From: UBA1952 sp965246785
GTDB lineage: Bacteria; Bacteroidota; Bacteroidia; Chitinophagales; Chitinophagaceae
Reading direction: 5' to 3'
DNA: 64,000 bases
NCBI GenBank assembly: GCA_965246785.1
Contig: CBDFFM010000011.1
Coordinates: 124,001 to 188,000, forward strand
The translations under genes and the position numbers were made by a program. The notes beneath the pieces are model-generated. The model worked only from the letters and a program-made list of their open reading frames with translations. It ran no database searches and was not told where the DNA came from. Below are positions 53,362-61,926 of the stretch, piece by piece (positions within the stretch are counted from its first letter, which is position 1; the number at the start of each line of letters is the position of its first letter).

Positions 53362-53516
53362 GTTCCCGTGTCGCTATCATCATCGGACATTCTTTTTTCC
53401 AAAGCCCGCCGCCGCAAAATCTATAAAAGCGGCAGCCTCTTCCAGCCGTAGCTTTACGCTGCGCGCAGTGCAGGTGCATTGCGCAGCCTTTATCTACCAC
53501 CAAAATCATAAACGCT

Positions 53517-55157
53517 ATGGCACAAGAAAACGGCAACGGCCAGCAGGAACAGCACCCAACAGCATCAAACACTATCCAACAGCATCCAACGCCTTCCAAC
53601 GGCATCCTCACCACCCGTCAGGGGCACCCCATTACTGACAATCAGAACCTGCGCACCATCGGCAATCGTGGGCCGGCCACGCTGGAGAATTATCAGTTCC
53701 TTGAAAAGATTTCCCATTTTGACCGGGAGCGCATTCCGGAGCGCGTGGTGCATGCCCGCGGGGCCGGCGCGCACGGCGTATTTGAAGCCTACGGCACTGC
53801 AGGCGATGAGCCGGTGAGCAAGTACACCCGTGCAAAGCTCTTCCAGGAAAAAGGCAAGCAGACGCCCGTGTTTGTGCGCTTTTCCTCCGTCATTCACGGC
53901 GGGCATTCGCCCGAAACGCTGCGCGACCCGCGCGGCTTTGCCGTAAAGTTTTATACCGAAGACGGCAACTGGGATCTGGTGGGCAACAACCTGAAGGTGT
54001 TCTTCATCCGCGACGCGATGAAGTTTCCAGACCTCGTGCACGCCTTCAAGCCCGACCCGGTAACGAACATCCAGGATGGCCGCCGCATTTTTGACTTCAT
54101 AAGCGGTACGCCGGAGGCGATGCACATGATTACGTTCCTGTTCTCTCCCTGGGGCATTCCTGCCAACTACCGCCAGATGCAAGGCTCCGGCGTGAACACC
54201 TATAAGTGGGTAAATAAGGAGGGCGTGGGCGTGCTGGTGAAGTACCACTGGGAGCCGCTGCAAGGCATTAAAAACCTGACGGGAGCAGAAGCCGAAAAGA
54301 TTCAGGGCAAAAACTTCAACCACGCCACCCAAGACCTGTATGAAGCCATTGAGCGCGGCGAGTTTCCGGAGTGGGAGCTGTGCGTCCAAATCATGAGCGA
54401 CGATGAGCACCCTGAGCTGGACTTTGACCCGCTGGACGATACGAAGCTCTGGCCTAAGGAGCAGTTCCCCTGGCTGCCCGTGGGCAAGATGACACTCAAC
54501 CGCAATCCCGTCAACTACTTCCTCGAAGTAGAGCAGGCAGCCTTCGGCACCGGTGTGCTGGTGGACGGCCTGGACTTCTCCGACGATAAGATGCTGCAAG
54601 GGCGTACCTTCTCTTACAGCGACACGCAGCGCTACCGCGTAGGCTCCAACTACCTGCAGCTTCCCATCAACGCCGCCCGCTGCCCCATGGGCTCCAATCA
54701 GCGCGACGGCCAGATGGCCTTCTCCCAGATGGACGGCGGCCAGAACCCGCATGTGAATTACGAGCCTTCCAACATGGGCGGCCTGAAGGAGGCCAAGCCC
54801 GCCGGCCTGCCCCACATGCCCCAATACACCGGCCGCTTGACGCGGGAAAAGATAGACCGCCAGAACAACTTTGCCCAGGCCGGCGAGCGCTACCGCACGT
54901 TTGAAGACTGGGAGCGCGAAGACCTGATAAAAAACATCGTAGCCAACCTCAGCCGCGCCATCCCCGTGGTGCAGGAGAAGATGATCGACCTCTTCACGCA
55001 GTGCGATGCCGACTATGGCCGTCGTGTGGCGGAAGGCCTGAAGGCGCACGCCTCGCAGAACGGGAATGAGCCAGTAGGCGCACCGCTGGGCGCATCGCAT
55101 ACCGAAGAGGCCGTGCAGCAGGCGGAGGCGAATAGCAAGGAAGCGAAGCCTTACTAA
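53517..55157 (+). CDS. katA: Monofunctional haem catalase
   Basis: A 546-residue catalase breaking down hydrogen peroxide. Distal His79 in ERIPERVVHARGAGAHGVFE, the catalytic Asn pair in NWDLVGNNLKVFFIRD (about 157-158) and the proximal haem Tyr in RTFSYSDTQRYRVGSN (about residue 366) are intact. The C-terminus is of the small-subunit type, slightly extended. The first ~35 residues (NGQQEQHPTASNTIQQHPTP) are encoded by a ~10-bp CCAACAGCAT repeat and replace the usual short N-terminus. No signal peptide, so cytoplasmic. TAGCTTTA (near 53447) may be the -7 box. Confidence 0.97.
   Translation: MAQENGNGQQEQHPTASNTIQQHPTPSNGILTTRQGHPITDNQNLRTIGNRGPATLENYQFLEKISHFDRERIPERVVHARGAGAHGVFEAYGTAGDEPVSKYTRAKLFQEKGKQTPVFVRFSSVIHGGHSPETLRDPRGFAVKFYTEDGNWDLVGNNLKVFFIRDAMKFPDLVHAFKPDPVTNIQDGRRIFDFISGTPEAMHMITFLFSPWGIPANYRQMQGSGVNTYKWVNKEGVGVLVKYHWEPLQGIKNLTGAEAEKIQGKNFNHATQDLYEAIERGEFPEWELCVQIMSDDEHPELDFDPLDDTKLWPKEQFPWLPVGKMTLNRNPVNYFLEVEQAAFGTGVLVDGLDFSDDKMLQGRTFSYSDTQRYRVGSNYLQLPINAARCPMGSNQRDGQMAFSQMDGGQNPHVNYEPSNMGGLKEAKPAGLPHMPQYTGRLTREKIDRQNNFAQAGERYRTFEDWEREDLIKNIVANLSRAIPVVQEKMIDLFTQCDADYGRRVAEGLKAHASQNGNEPVGAPLGASHTEEAVQQAEANSKEAKPY
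53552..53604 (+). repeat. ~10-bp CCAACAGCAT tandem repeat inside the catalase 5' end
   Basis: Five units: CCAACAGCAT, CAAACACTAT, CCAACAGCAT, CCAACGCCTT, CCAACGGCAT. It encodes the N-terminal low-complexity stretch of catalase. Confidence 0.82.
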
Positions 55158-55179
55158 ACATCTTTGAGTGTGACATAAA

Positions 55180-55216
55180 GGAGGCGGCTGCTGCGGTAGT
55201 CGCCTCCCTGTTTTAT
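55180..55216 (+). terminator. Probable terminator after catalase
   Basis: GGAGGCG/CGCCTCC stem with a 14-base loop, then CTGTTTTATG. The T-run is short, so termination strength is uncertain. Confidence 0.6.
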
Positions 55217-55310
55217 GCGGGCAGAGCGGAGGATATCACTTAGCATAGGCCAGCGGCTTAACTATATGGCTACACGCAGGTCGCATTCGCCGCGCAGATG
55301 TCCCAAACCT

Positions 55311-55318
55311 TACCTTTG
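55311..55318 (+). promoter_or_regulatory. -7 box of tig
   Basis: TACCTTTG, exact TAnnTTTG, 29 bp before the tig ATG. Confidence 0.55.
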
Positions 55319-55347
55319 CCCCCTTTCAAAAAAATACGTTTATAATA

Positions 55348-56727
55348 ATGGCAACAGTTACCCGCGAACCCATCGGCAACCTTCACGATAAGGTGGTGGT
55401 GAAGCTCACGAAAGAAGATTATTACCCCGGCTTTGAAAAAAGCCTGAAAGGCTATGCTAAGAACGCCAACGTGCCCGGCTTTCGCAAGGGCATGGTGCCG
55501 GCAGGTATGGTGAAGAAGATGTACGGCCCCAACGTGTTCCAGGATGAGGTGCTGCGCACTGCTGGTCAGCAACTGGAAGGCTATCTGAATAAAGAAGCCA
55601 TCGGCATCTTCGGCCAGCCGATGATTATGCCTACGGAAAGCATGCGCTTAGACATGAATAATCCGCAGGATGTGGATTTTGCTTTTGAAATAGGCCTGAA
55701 GCCCGACTTCACGCTGCCCGCACTGGAAGGCGGACATACCCTCACGCACTACAAGGTGCAGGCCAGCGACACGATGGTGGACGATGAGGTGAAGCGCATT
55801 GCGCGCCGCTACGGCAAGGTGGAAAATCCCGACACCATCACGCTGCCGGACAATATCCTGTACGCCACCTTTACGCCAACCGACCATACCGGTACGCCGG
55901 TAGAAGGTGCTATGCCTGTTGAGGACACCGTGCTGGTAGAAAAACTGCCCGCACAGTTTCAAACGATGCTAATGGGTAAGGGGGCCGGCGAGAGCATCCT
56001 GTTCCGCCCGCTGGATGTGGCTACCGCAGAAGAGTTACCCGCTTTCATGAAGGATTCCCTGAAGAACGACGTGGCTGCTGCCGGGCATTATTACGAATGT
56101 AAAATCACGAAGGTGGGCCTGCTGGTGCCGCGCGAGCTGGATGTAATGCTCTATGGCGAGGTATTCCCGAACGACAACATTATGGACGAGGCATCGTTCA
56201 AGGCGAAGCTGAAGGAAGAGCTGGGCCGGGAGTTTGAGCGCGCCGCCGACAACCGGATGAACGACGAGATTTATGAAACACTCGTGCACACGACGCCTAT
56301 TCAGCTTCCGGTGCCTTTCCTCAAGCGCTGGATGCGCGAGGGCCAGGAAAAGCCGCTGAGCGCCGCGCAGGTAGAGCACGACTTCCCCGGCTATGAGCAC
56401 CAGCTCCGCTGGACGCTCATTTCTGAAAAGCTCCTCCAGGATGCAGGCATCACGGTTGAGCGCGATGAAGTGATGAATGAGATTAAAGGCCGCGTGCTCG
56501 GGCACTTCGGCATGGACGCCGATGAGGACGCGCCGTGGATGACTGACTATATGAACAAGCTCTCTAAGGACGAGAAGACGATGAACGAGACCTACCGGCA
56601 GATTTTGTTCGGCAAGCTCTTCGCCTGGCTGCGCGGCAAGTTTGCGACGGTAGAAAAGGAGGTTACCGAACAAGAGTTTCTGAGCTTGCCGGGCGCGCAT
56701 GAGGCGCAGCATGGGCACGCGCATTAA
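55348..56727 (+). CDS. tig: Trigger factor
   Basis: A 459-residue ribosome-associated chaperone that meets nascent chains at the exit tunnel. The N-terminal ribosome-binding domain has FEKSLKGYAKNANVPGFRKG and MVKKMYGPNVFQDEVL, where GFRKG is the ribosome-docking loop. A reduced central domain and the long helical C-terminal domain follow; Bacteroidota members often have a poorly conserved PPIase part, as here. The C-terminus ends in a His-rich tail (HEAQHGHAH). The usual downstream clpP/clpX genes are absent. Confidence 0.95.
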   Translation: MATVTREPIGNLHDKVVVKLTKEDYYPGFEKSLKGYAKNANVPGFRKGMVPAGMVKKMYGPNVFQDEVLRTAGQQLEGYLNKEAIGIFGQPMIMPTESMRLDMNNPQDVDFAFEIGLKPDFTLPALEGGHTLTHYKVQASDTMVDDEVKRIARRYGKVENPDTITLPDNILYATFTPTDHTGTPVEGAMPVEDTVLVEKLPAQFQTMLMGKGAGESILFRPLDVATAEELPAFMKDSLKNDVAAAGHYYECKITKVGLLVPRELDVMLYGEVFPNDNIMDEASFKAKLKEELGREFERAADNRMNDEIYETLVHTTPIQLPVPFLKRWMREGQEKPLSAAQVEHDFPGYEHQLRWTLISEKLLQDAGITVERDEVMNEIKGRVLGHFGMDADEDAPWMTDYMNKLSKDEKTMNETYRQILFGKLFAWLRGKFATVEKEVTEQEFLSLPGAHEAQHGHAH

Positions 56728-56733
56728 GAAGCA

Positions 56734-56860
56734 TTAATCGCAAAGTGCGCTGAGCTGCGCAATGTTTCGCAAAGCCCGCGGCGTCATGCTGCGGGCTTTG
56801 TATTTGCAGCGCCTTCTTTGCGAAACTTTGCGGCGCCTTCGCGTCCTTTGCGGTTCAATT
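56734..56860. repeat. CGCAAAG / CTTTGCG repeats and tig terminator hairpin
   Basis: Several CGCAAAG and CTTTGCG copies surround a hairpin CAAAGCCCGC / GCGGGCTTTG (56770-56779 and 56791-56800), which probably ends the tig transcript. The right half (GCGCCTTCTTTGCGAAAC, CCTTTGCGG) resembles the palindrome beside murF. Confidence 0.75.
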
Positions 56861-56869
56861 CAAAGCTTC

Positions 56870-57664
56870 ATGTCCTTCTTCCCGCTCAGCCTGAAAGATA
56901 AAACAGCCCTCATCTCCGGCTCCACGCAGGGCATCGGCCTTGCCACCGCGCAGGCCCTGGCTTCGCTTGGCGCTTCCTGCACGCTCCTTGCCCGCAATGA
57001 GGATTCCCTTAAAGCTACCGTGGCAATCCTCGCAGCAGACTGCGGCCAGCAGCACGACTATCTCGTGGCCGACTTCAGCAAGCCGGAGGAAGTACGTGCC
57101 GCTGCCAGTGAATTTTTTAAGACGCATACCGTCCACATTCTGGTCAATAATACCGGCGGCCCGCCCGCCGGCCCCGTCACGGATGCTGCGACAGATGCCT
57201 TTCTGACCGCCTTCAACCAGCACCTCATTTGCAACCACATCCTTACGACGCTCGCCATTCCGGGCATGAAGGCCGCCGGCTGGGGCAGGGTAGTGAATGT
57301 CATTTCCACCTCCGTAAAAATTCCGCTGAGAGGCCTCGGCGTTTCCAACACCATCCGCGGGGCGGTGGCGAGTTGGGCAAAGACGATGGCGAATGAGCTG
57401 GCGCCCTTCGGCATCACCGTCAACAACGTTCTGCCCGGCGCGACGGCTACAGGGCGGTTGGAAAGCATTATCAGCAACAAAGCCGGGAAGAGCGGGGCTT
57501 CAAAAGACGAAGTCTCCGAAGAAATGCTGGCGGAAATTCCGGCGGCGCGCTTCGGGCAGCCGGAAGAGATTGCCGCGGTCATTGCCTTCCTCGCGTCCGA
57601 TGCGGCGGGCTATGTGAACGGCACGAGCATCCCCGTGGACGGCGGGCGTACGGGCAGCATCTGA
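56870..57664 (+). CDS. Short-chain dehydrogenase/reductase with altered active site
   Basis: A 264-residue SDR protein. The Rossmann nucleotide motif is ALISGSTQGIGLATAQAL and the NNAG-like motif is ILVNNTGGPPAG. The active-site Ser is in RVVNVISTSVKIP, but the expected Tyr-x3-Lys reads GVSNTIRGAVASWAKTM: Ser at the Tyr position and Arg at the Lys position, with normal spacing. The C-terminal VNNVLPGATATGRLES and GYVNGTSIPVDGGRTG are intact. Some SDR subgroups carry this SNxxR variant; whether they reduce substrates is unclear. The start at 56870 is chosen because the longer frame translates upstream repeats. Confidence 0.9.
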   Translation: MSFFPLSLKDKTALISGSTQGIGLATAQALASLGASCTLLARNEDSLKATVAILAADCGQQHDYLVADFSKPEEVRAAASEFFKTHTVHILVNNTGGPPAGPVTDAATDAFLTAFNQHLICNHILTTLAIPGMKAAGWGRVVNVISTSVKIPLRGLGVSNTIRGAVASWAKTMANELAPFGITVNNVLPGATATGRLESIISNKAGKSGASKDEVSEEMLAEIPAARFGQPEEIAAVIAFLASDAAGYVNGTSIPVDGGRTGSI

Positions 57665-57717
57665 GCGTGCCTGCTACGTGTGCAGAATGCTACTTTTATG
57701 CATCCTGTTCATAGCCT

Positions 57718-59682
57718 ATGCATCTGCGCATCTTTACGTTTTCACTGCTCATGCTGCTCGCTGCCGGCTATAATGCCGGGGCTACGCACTACCGCGGCGG
57801 TGAGATAACATACCGAAACCTTGGCCTTAGCCCGACAGGCGACGCGACCGTTTATGAGCTGAGCTTCCGTATATACGCGGACTGCCACCACGGCGACCCG
57901 CACACGATTGAGCAAGACCTGCCCCTGTATTTTGCTGTATTTGACGGGGCCGGCACCCGCACGCTGTTGGATACTGCTCTTTATGGCAGCTACCAGCCAA
58001 CGCCGCTCAACTTCCTTTCCGGCTGCTACCGGGACACCATTCATTACTGCGGGAAGTATGCTGTGCTCAAGCGAACCCTCAACCTGCCGCTCAATGCGAA
58101 TGGCTACCTCATCGTAAACCAGCGCTGCTGCATGGGCGTGGATGTGGTCAACGTTTCAGACCCCGGCCAGACCGGCCTTACGCTACAATGCGCCATTCCC
58201 GGCACGGCACTGCTCGGGCCGGGTCGTGTCAATTCCAGTCCCGTGTTTCGGGCGGAGCCGCCGCTGCGCATGTGCATTAAGAGCAGCTTCGGCATAGACT
58301 TCGACGCTACGGACGCTGATGGCGACTCGCTCGCTTACCGCTTGGTAAGCGGATTGGCTGGCGGCACGCCAGGCAATGCTAAGCCTTTCCCTTACAGCAC
58401 CACGTTCGCACCGCTGGCTTACAAGTTCGGCCATTCTGCAGGCCAGCCCCTCGGCGGCAGCGGCAGCCTGTCGCTCAATGCGGCAACGGGTATGGTAAGC
58501 GGACGCTGCAGCGCGCCCGGCGAGTACCTCATGTGCGTGGCGTGCGACGAATACCGTGGCGGCGTTCGCATCGGTACCGTTACGCGCTCATACGTGGTGG
58601 AGTTTGCGGATTGCAATAAGGAAGTGGCTGCCGGGGTGCAGCGGGATTCCGCCGCCGCCGCTTCCGGCATTGACTCGCTGAGCATCGTACGCTGCGCGGG
58701 CGCCCGCGCGGTAACTTTCACAAATGCCAGTGCAGGCGCTAATGCTTTTCATTGGGATTTTGGCGTCACGGGCAGCGATGACGATACTTCTGCGCTTCGT
58801 AATCCTCAATTCACTTATCCGGGGCCGGGCAGGTATCCGCTGACGCTTGTCGCCTACGGCCTGAATTGCGCCGACACGCTTCATGGCGCCGTCTGGATTT
58901 CAGATGATACTTTGACGGCAGACTTTTCCATTACGGGCGGCAATTGCCTGCTGGATACAGTGGTACTGAACGACAACTCCAGCGCGGCGGGTGGCATCAT
59001 TACTCAATATCGCTGGCAGACGGGTGGAGAAGCAGCATCGGGTAGAGCCATAGGCCTTATTCTACAAACCCCTGGCCCGCTGGTGGTAACGCATAGTGTG
59101 GCCAGCGAGCACGGCTGTATTGCGTCAGCGGATAAAACCATCAATGTGCGGCAGGCCACTATCAGCGCTGGCCTTTCTGATACGGTAGTGGCTATAGACC
59201 TAGAGCTTATTCTGCAAGCCAGCGGCGGCGTGTCATACAATTGGGAAGCCCTGCCACCCGGAAGTCTGGTAAGCTATGCGCCCGGCGCTGCCAGCACACA
59301 GGTGCAGACAAGCGTTTACGGGAAGGATTTCATGTACATCGTAACCGGCCGCGATGCCCAAGGCTGCGCTGGTAGAGACACGGTGCGCGTGACGGTATCG
59401 GAGCAGTCCTACATCTTTGTGCCGAGCGCCTTTACGCCCAATGGCGATGGCTTGAACGACCTGCTGCGCGCCTATGTATCGGGCGGGAATGTCCTGCTCT
59501 TCGCCGTCTATAACCGGCTGGGCAATCTGGTGTTCAGCACCGCCAATGGGCGCGAGGGCTGGGACGGGCGGCACAAGGGGCAGGAAGCCGCGATGGACGT
59601 CTATTACTGGATGCTCAAGGTGCAGAGCGGGTACTCAGGGCACGAGCTGGTGTATGGCGGGGATGTGACGCTGGTGCGATAA
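57718..59682 (+). CDS. Secreted PKD-domain protein with type-B T9SS C-terminus
   Basis: A 654-residue extracellular protein. Signal peptide MHLRIFTFSLLMLLAAGYNA, then a first part starting THYRGGEITYRNLGLSPTGD, seen in large gliding-associated proteins of Bacteroidota. A PKD-like domain follows near residues 320-395 (VTFTNASAGANAFHWDFGVT, FTYPGPGRYPLTLVAYG), more beta domains, and a C-terminal ~90-residue CHU_C / type-B sorting domain (VPSAFTPNGDGLNDLLRAYV ... MDVYYWMLKVQSG). It is probably surface-bound or part of an adhesive layer. TACTTTTA lies about 20 bp before the ATG. GC content drops after it. Confidence 0.9.
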   Translation: MHLRIFTFSLLMLLAAGYNAGATHYRGGEITYRNLGLSPTGDATVYELSFRIYADCHHGDPHTIEQDLPLYFAVFDGAGTRTLLDTALYGSYQPTPLNFLSGCYRDTIHYCGKYAVLKRTLNLPLNANGYLIVNQRCCMGVDVVNVSDPGQTGLTLQCAIPGTALLGPGRVNSSPVFRAEPPLRMCIKSSFGIDFDATDADGDSLAYRLVSGLAGGTPGNAKPFPYSTTFAPLAYKFGHSAGQPLGGSGSLSLNAATGMVSGRCSAPGEYLMCVACDEYRGGVRIGTVTRSYVVEFADCNKEVAAGVQRDSAAAASGIDSLSIVRCAGARAVTFTNASAGANAFHWDFGVTGSDDDTSALRNPQFTYPGPGRYPLTLVAYGLNCADTLHGAVWISDDTLTADFSITGGNCLLDTVVLNDNSSAAGGIITQYRWQTGGEAASGRAIGLILQTPGPLVVTHSVASEHGCIASADKTINVRQATISAGLSDTVVAIDLELILQASGGVSYNWEALPPGSLVSYAPGAASTQVQTSVYGKDFMYIVTGRDAQGCAGRDTVRVTVSEQSYIFVPSAFTPNGDGLNDLLRAYVSGGNVLLFAVYNRLGNLVFSTANGREGWDGRHKGQEAAMDVYYWMLKVQSGYSGHELVYGGDVTLVR

Positions 59683-59826
59683 GATTCGTTCGTAGAAGGA
59701 GCTAATGCCGTCTCTCTCTCAGTAACTATGTCGTCACAAGTCAAATACAAACTCACGCCGAAAAAAGTTTTAGAAAAATCTTGCTTTTCGGGAATTTTTA
59801 TACCTTTATGGAAATTATAACATTCT

Positions 59827-60546
59827 ATGCAGTCCAACTACCTCTAAAAATCTGTAGTAAGAATAAGGTCTTTAATATTGCTTTTGCTTGTCACTATCAC
59901 AACGGTCTCGCTAAGTATTGATGCTATTGGCCAAGGCTCCTTATCGCCAAACTATCTTTATGTAGGCGTTGAGCAGCGCATGACTAATGATGGTGAGATT
60001 TACTTGCGTGGGATAGACAATAATCACGGTCTTGGATGGTATGGCATTGTAGGCCGTGATTCTAAAATATGGAATAGCACAACAATAGATGGGCCGGTGC
60101 TTTATGGCTTTGACGGCGGGGCGCTTGGCGCTAATCGTTGGGGCAGCCTGTCAACTGCTTTAAGGTGGAACTCCGCCGGAAAGGTAATTATTGGGAACGT
60201 AAGTGCGCCCTCTCCGAATGATTACAGCCTTTATGTAGAAAAAGGCATCCTTACTGAGCATGTGCATGTCGCGGTAAAGACGACAGGCGATTAGCACGAT
60301 GAAGTATTCAATACTGCCTATCCGCTGCTGCCGCTTGCAAAGCTTCAGGAATTTATAAATAAGAATCACCACCTGCCGGACATTCCATCGGCAGAAGAAG
60401 CGGTGCGTGACGGCATAGACCTGCAACGCATGGATGCCAGGCTGCTGCAAAAAGTGGAAGAGCTTACGCTGTATGTATTACAGCAGAAGGAAGAAATAGA
60501 GCGGCTCAAAAAGCTGGTGGAAGCACGGGCTAACGGTCAACAATAA
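59827..60546 (+). pseudogene. Tail-fibre-like secreted protein with two in-frame stops
   Basis: One frame from ATG 59827 to 60546 encodes 239 codons, interrupted by TAA at 59845-59847 and TAG at 60292-60294. After the TAA the frame reads KSVVRIRSLILLLLVTITTV, a plausible signal peptide; the TAG falls in VAVKTTGD-stop-HDEVFNTA, where relatives I recall have Trp (TGG). After the TAG the frame continues with LAKLQEFINKNHHLPDIPSA and a C-terminal coiled coil (RLLQKVEELTLYVLQQKEEI), the usual ending of this family. The gene is probably dead, or read through at low level; a TTG at 59878 could restart translation after the first stop. Confidence 0.75.
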
Positions 60547-60569
60547 ATCACCCAAACAAGTATCAGACT

Positions 60570-61319
60570 ATGATGCGGAAAATATTGGCTGGCATAGCGG
60601 CACTATTAATCATACTGACCGTTGCCTGCAAGAAAAGCGACCCGGCTGTGTTAGGCGGAGGGGCCGGGCTCATCACACAAATTATTACGAAGGATACACA
60701 ACAGGTCGGCGGGTACGACACGACATATATCAGCTATAATGCCGACAGTACGGTACATCAGATAATTGCTACAAATAGTCTGGTGACCATCACCTTCTAT
60801 TATACCTCCGGCCTTATACGTCGCGTAGAAAGCCGTGGGCAATACAGCGCGACAACAGATTCTATTGTCTTAGATGATGCCGAGCGTCCAGCGGCTAATT
60901 ATCATGTCTATGGCCTTGGAAGTTTCGCTTTTGAGGAGCATTACAAATACAACAGCAATAATGAATTAACGCAGACTACCATTTTCTTTTCTAACCAACA
61001 GCCCGAAGCGTTTGACTCTATTTTTCATCAGTGGTCTAGCGGCGATATGGTGAGTCAGAACGACCCGTTAGGAGAATATACTTCAAGCTATAGTTACAAC
61101 ACAGGCATCGCTTGCATGCCAGGTGATGTGCTGTATATGGCATCGCTACTTACCAATGGCTTAAACCGTCTCCCAAATGCTCATTTATGCACAGCTATAA
61201 ATGTTGGTGGGGCGGCAGCTTCTTACACTTATACCTATGATGCGGATAACAGAATTACCGGCTATACACTCACGCAGGATGGTAAATCTGATACGGCATT
61301 TTTTGCTTACATGCCTTAA
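60570..61319 (+). CDS. Lipoprotein of unknown function
   Basis: A 249-residue lipoprotein; leader MMRKILAGIAALLIILTVAC with the lipobox Cys at residue 20, followed by KKSDP. The mature part has repeated Tyr/Asn/Asp-rich strands (DTTYISYNADSTVHQIIATN, ASYTYTYDADNRITGYTLTQ), recalling RHS/YD-like or DUF4595-type beta proteins of Bacteroidota; I cannot assign it firmly. It lies 23 bp after the pseudogene and 13 bp before the next lipoprotein gene. It is more AT-rich than the rest of the window. Confidence 0.8.
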   Translation: MMRKILAGIAALLIILTVACKKSDPAVLGGGAGLITQIITKDTQQVGGYDTTYISYNADSTVHQIIATNSLVTITFYYTSGLIRRVESRGQYSATTDSIVLDDAERPAANYHVYGLGSFAFEEHYKYNSNNELTQTTIFFSNQQPEAFDSIFHQWSSGDMVSQNDPLGEYTSSYSYNTGIACMPGDVLYMASLLTNGLNRLPNAHLCTAINVGGAAASYTYTYDADNRITGYTLTQDGKSDTAFFAYMP

Positions 61320-61332
61320 AAAACGAAACAGT

Positions 61333-61926
61333 ATGAAGCCGTTTTTTTGCTGCGCTATATATATGATAGCAGTTCTTGGCGGCTGCAAGACAAGTGATGT
61401 GCCCTATTATTCCGTTGACCCTTTAGCCAAGTCCATATTCAACTGGGATGTTGGCTCTTATTGGATCATGCAGGATTCTACTACGGGGCAGATTGACAGT
61501 TTTTATGTAGTGAGCTATTCAAATAAAACCAATCATGCAGCGGGAGGTTATAATAATGAGGCTATTCATATTAATATTGATGAGGTTAATCTAAGTGTGC
61601 CTAGCACAATCACACCTTGGTCTGTAGATATAGGCGGCATTAGCAATTTTCATAATTTATATTTTGGCTATAATATTGCTAGCAGGTCAGATTCGTCTAT
61701 CGCTTATACTGCATTTTTTAGCTCCGTAACCCATTCAAATACTACATTAATAAGAAATGGCAAGACTTATTCCTCTGTTTACTATGATGACTCAATTATG
61801 TACTTGGGACACGTATTGAATGCCGCTGTAAATCCGTCTGATGGCCTTATTTGGATACGTAGTTATTACGGTACTTACAATCATGTATGGGATTTGAAAA
61901 ACAAAAAAATAGTCAGACCCAAATGA
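61333..61926 (+). CDS. Small lipoprotein of unknown function
   Basis: A 197-residue lipoprotein; leader MKPFFCCAIYMIAVLGGC with the lipobox Cys at residue 18. The mature domain is rich in Tyr, Ser and Asn (SIFNWDVGSYWIMQDSTTG, MYLGHVLNAAVNPSDGLIW) and shows no family I recognise. The start at 61333 gives the lipoprotein leader; the longer frame overlaps the previous gene. Its stop overlaps the ATG of the next gene (ATGA), so the two are translationally coupled and probably functionally linked. Confidence 0.82.
   Translation: MKPFFCCAIYMIAVLGGCKTSDVPYYSVDPLAKSIFNWDVGSYWIMQDSTTGQIDSFYVVSYSNKTNHAAGGYNNEAIHINIDEVNLSVPSTITPWSVDIGGISNFHNLYFGYNIASRSDSSIAYTAFFSSVTHSNTTLIRNGKTYSSVYYDDSIMYLGHVLNAAVNPSDGLIWIRSYYGTYNHVWDLKNKKIVRPK

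Noticed and set aside
53565..55100. 511-codon minus-strand open frame opposite catalase
   Set aside because: Antisense shadow of a highly conserved gene; no motif.
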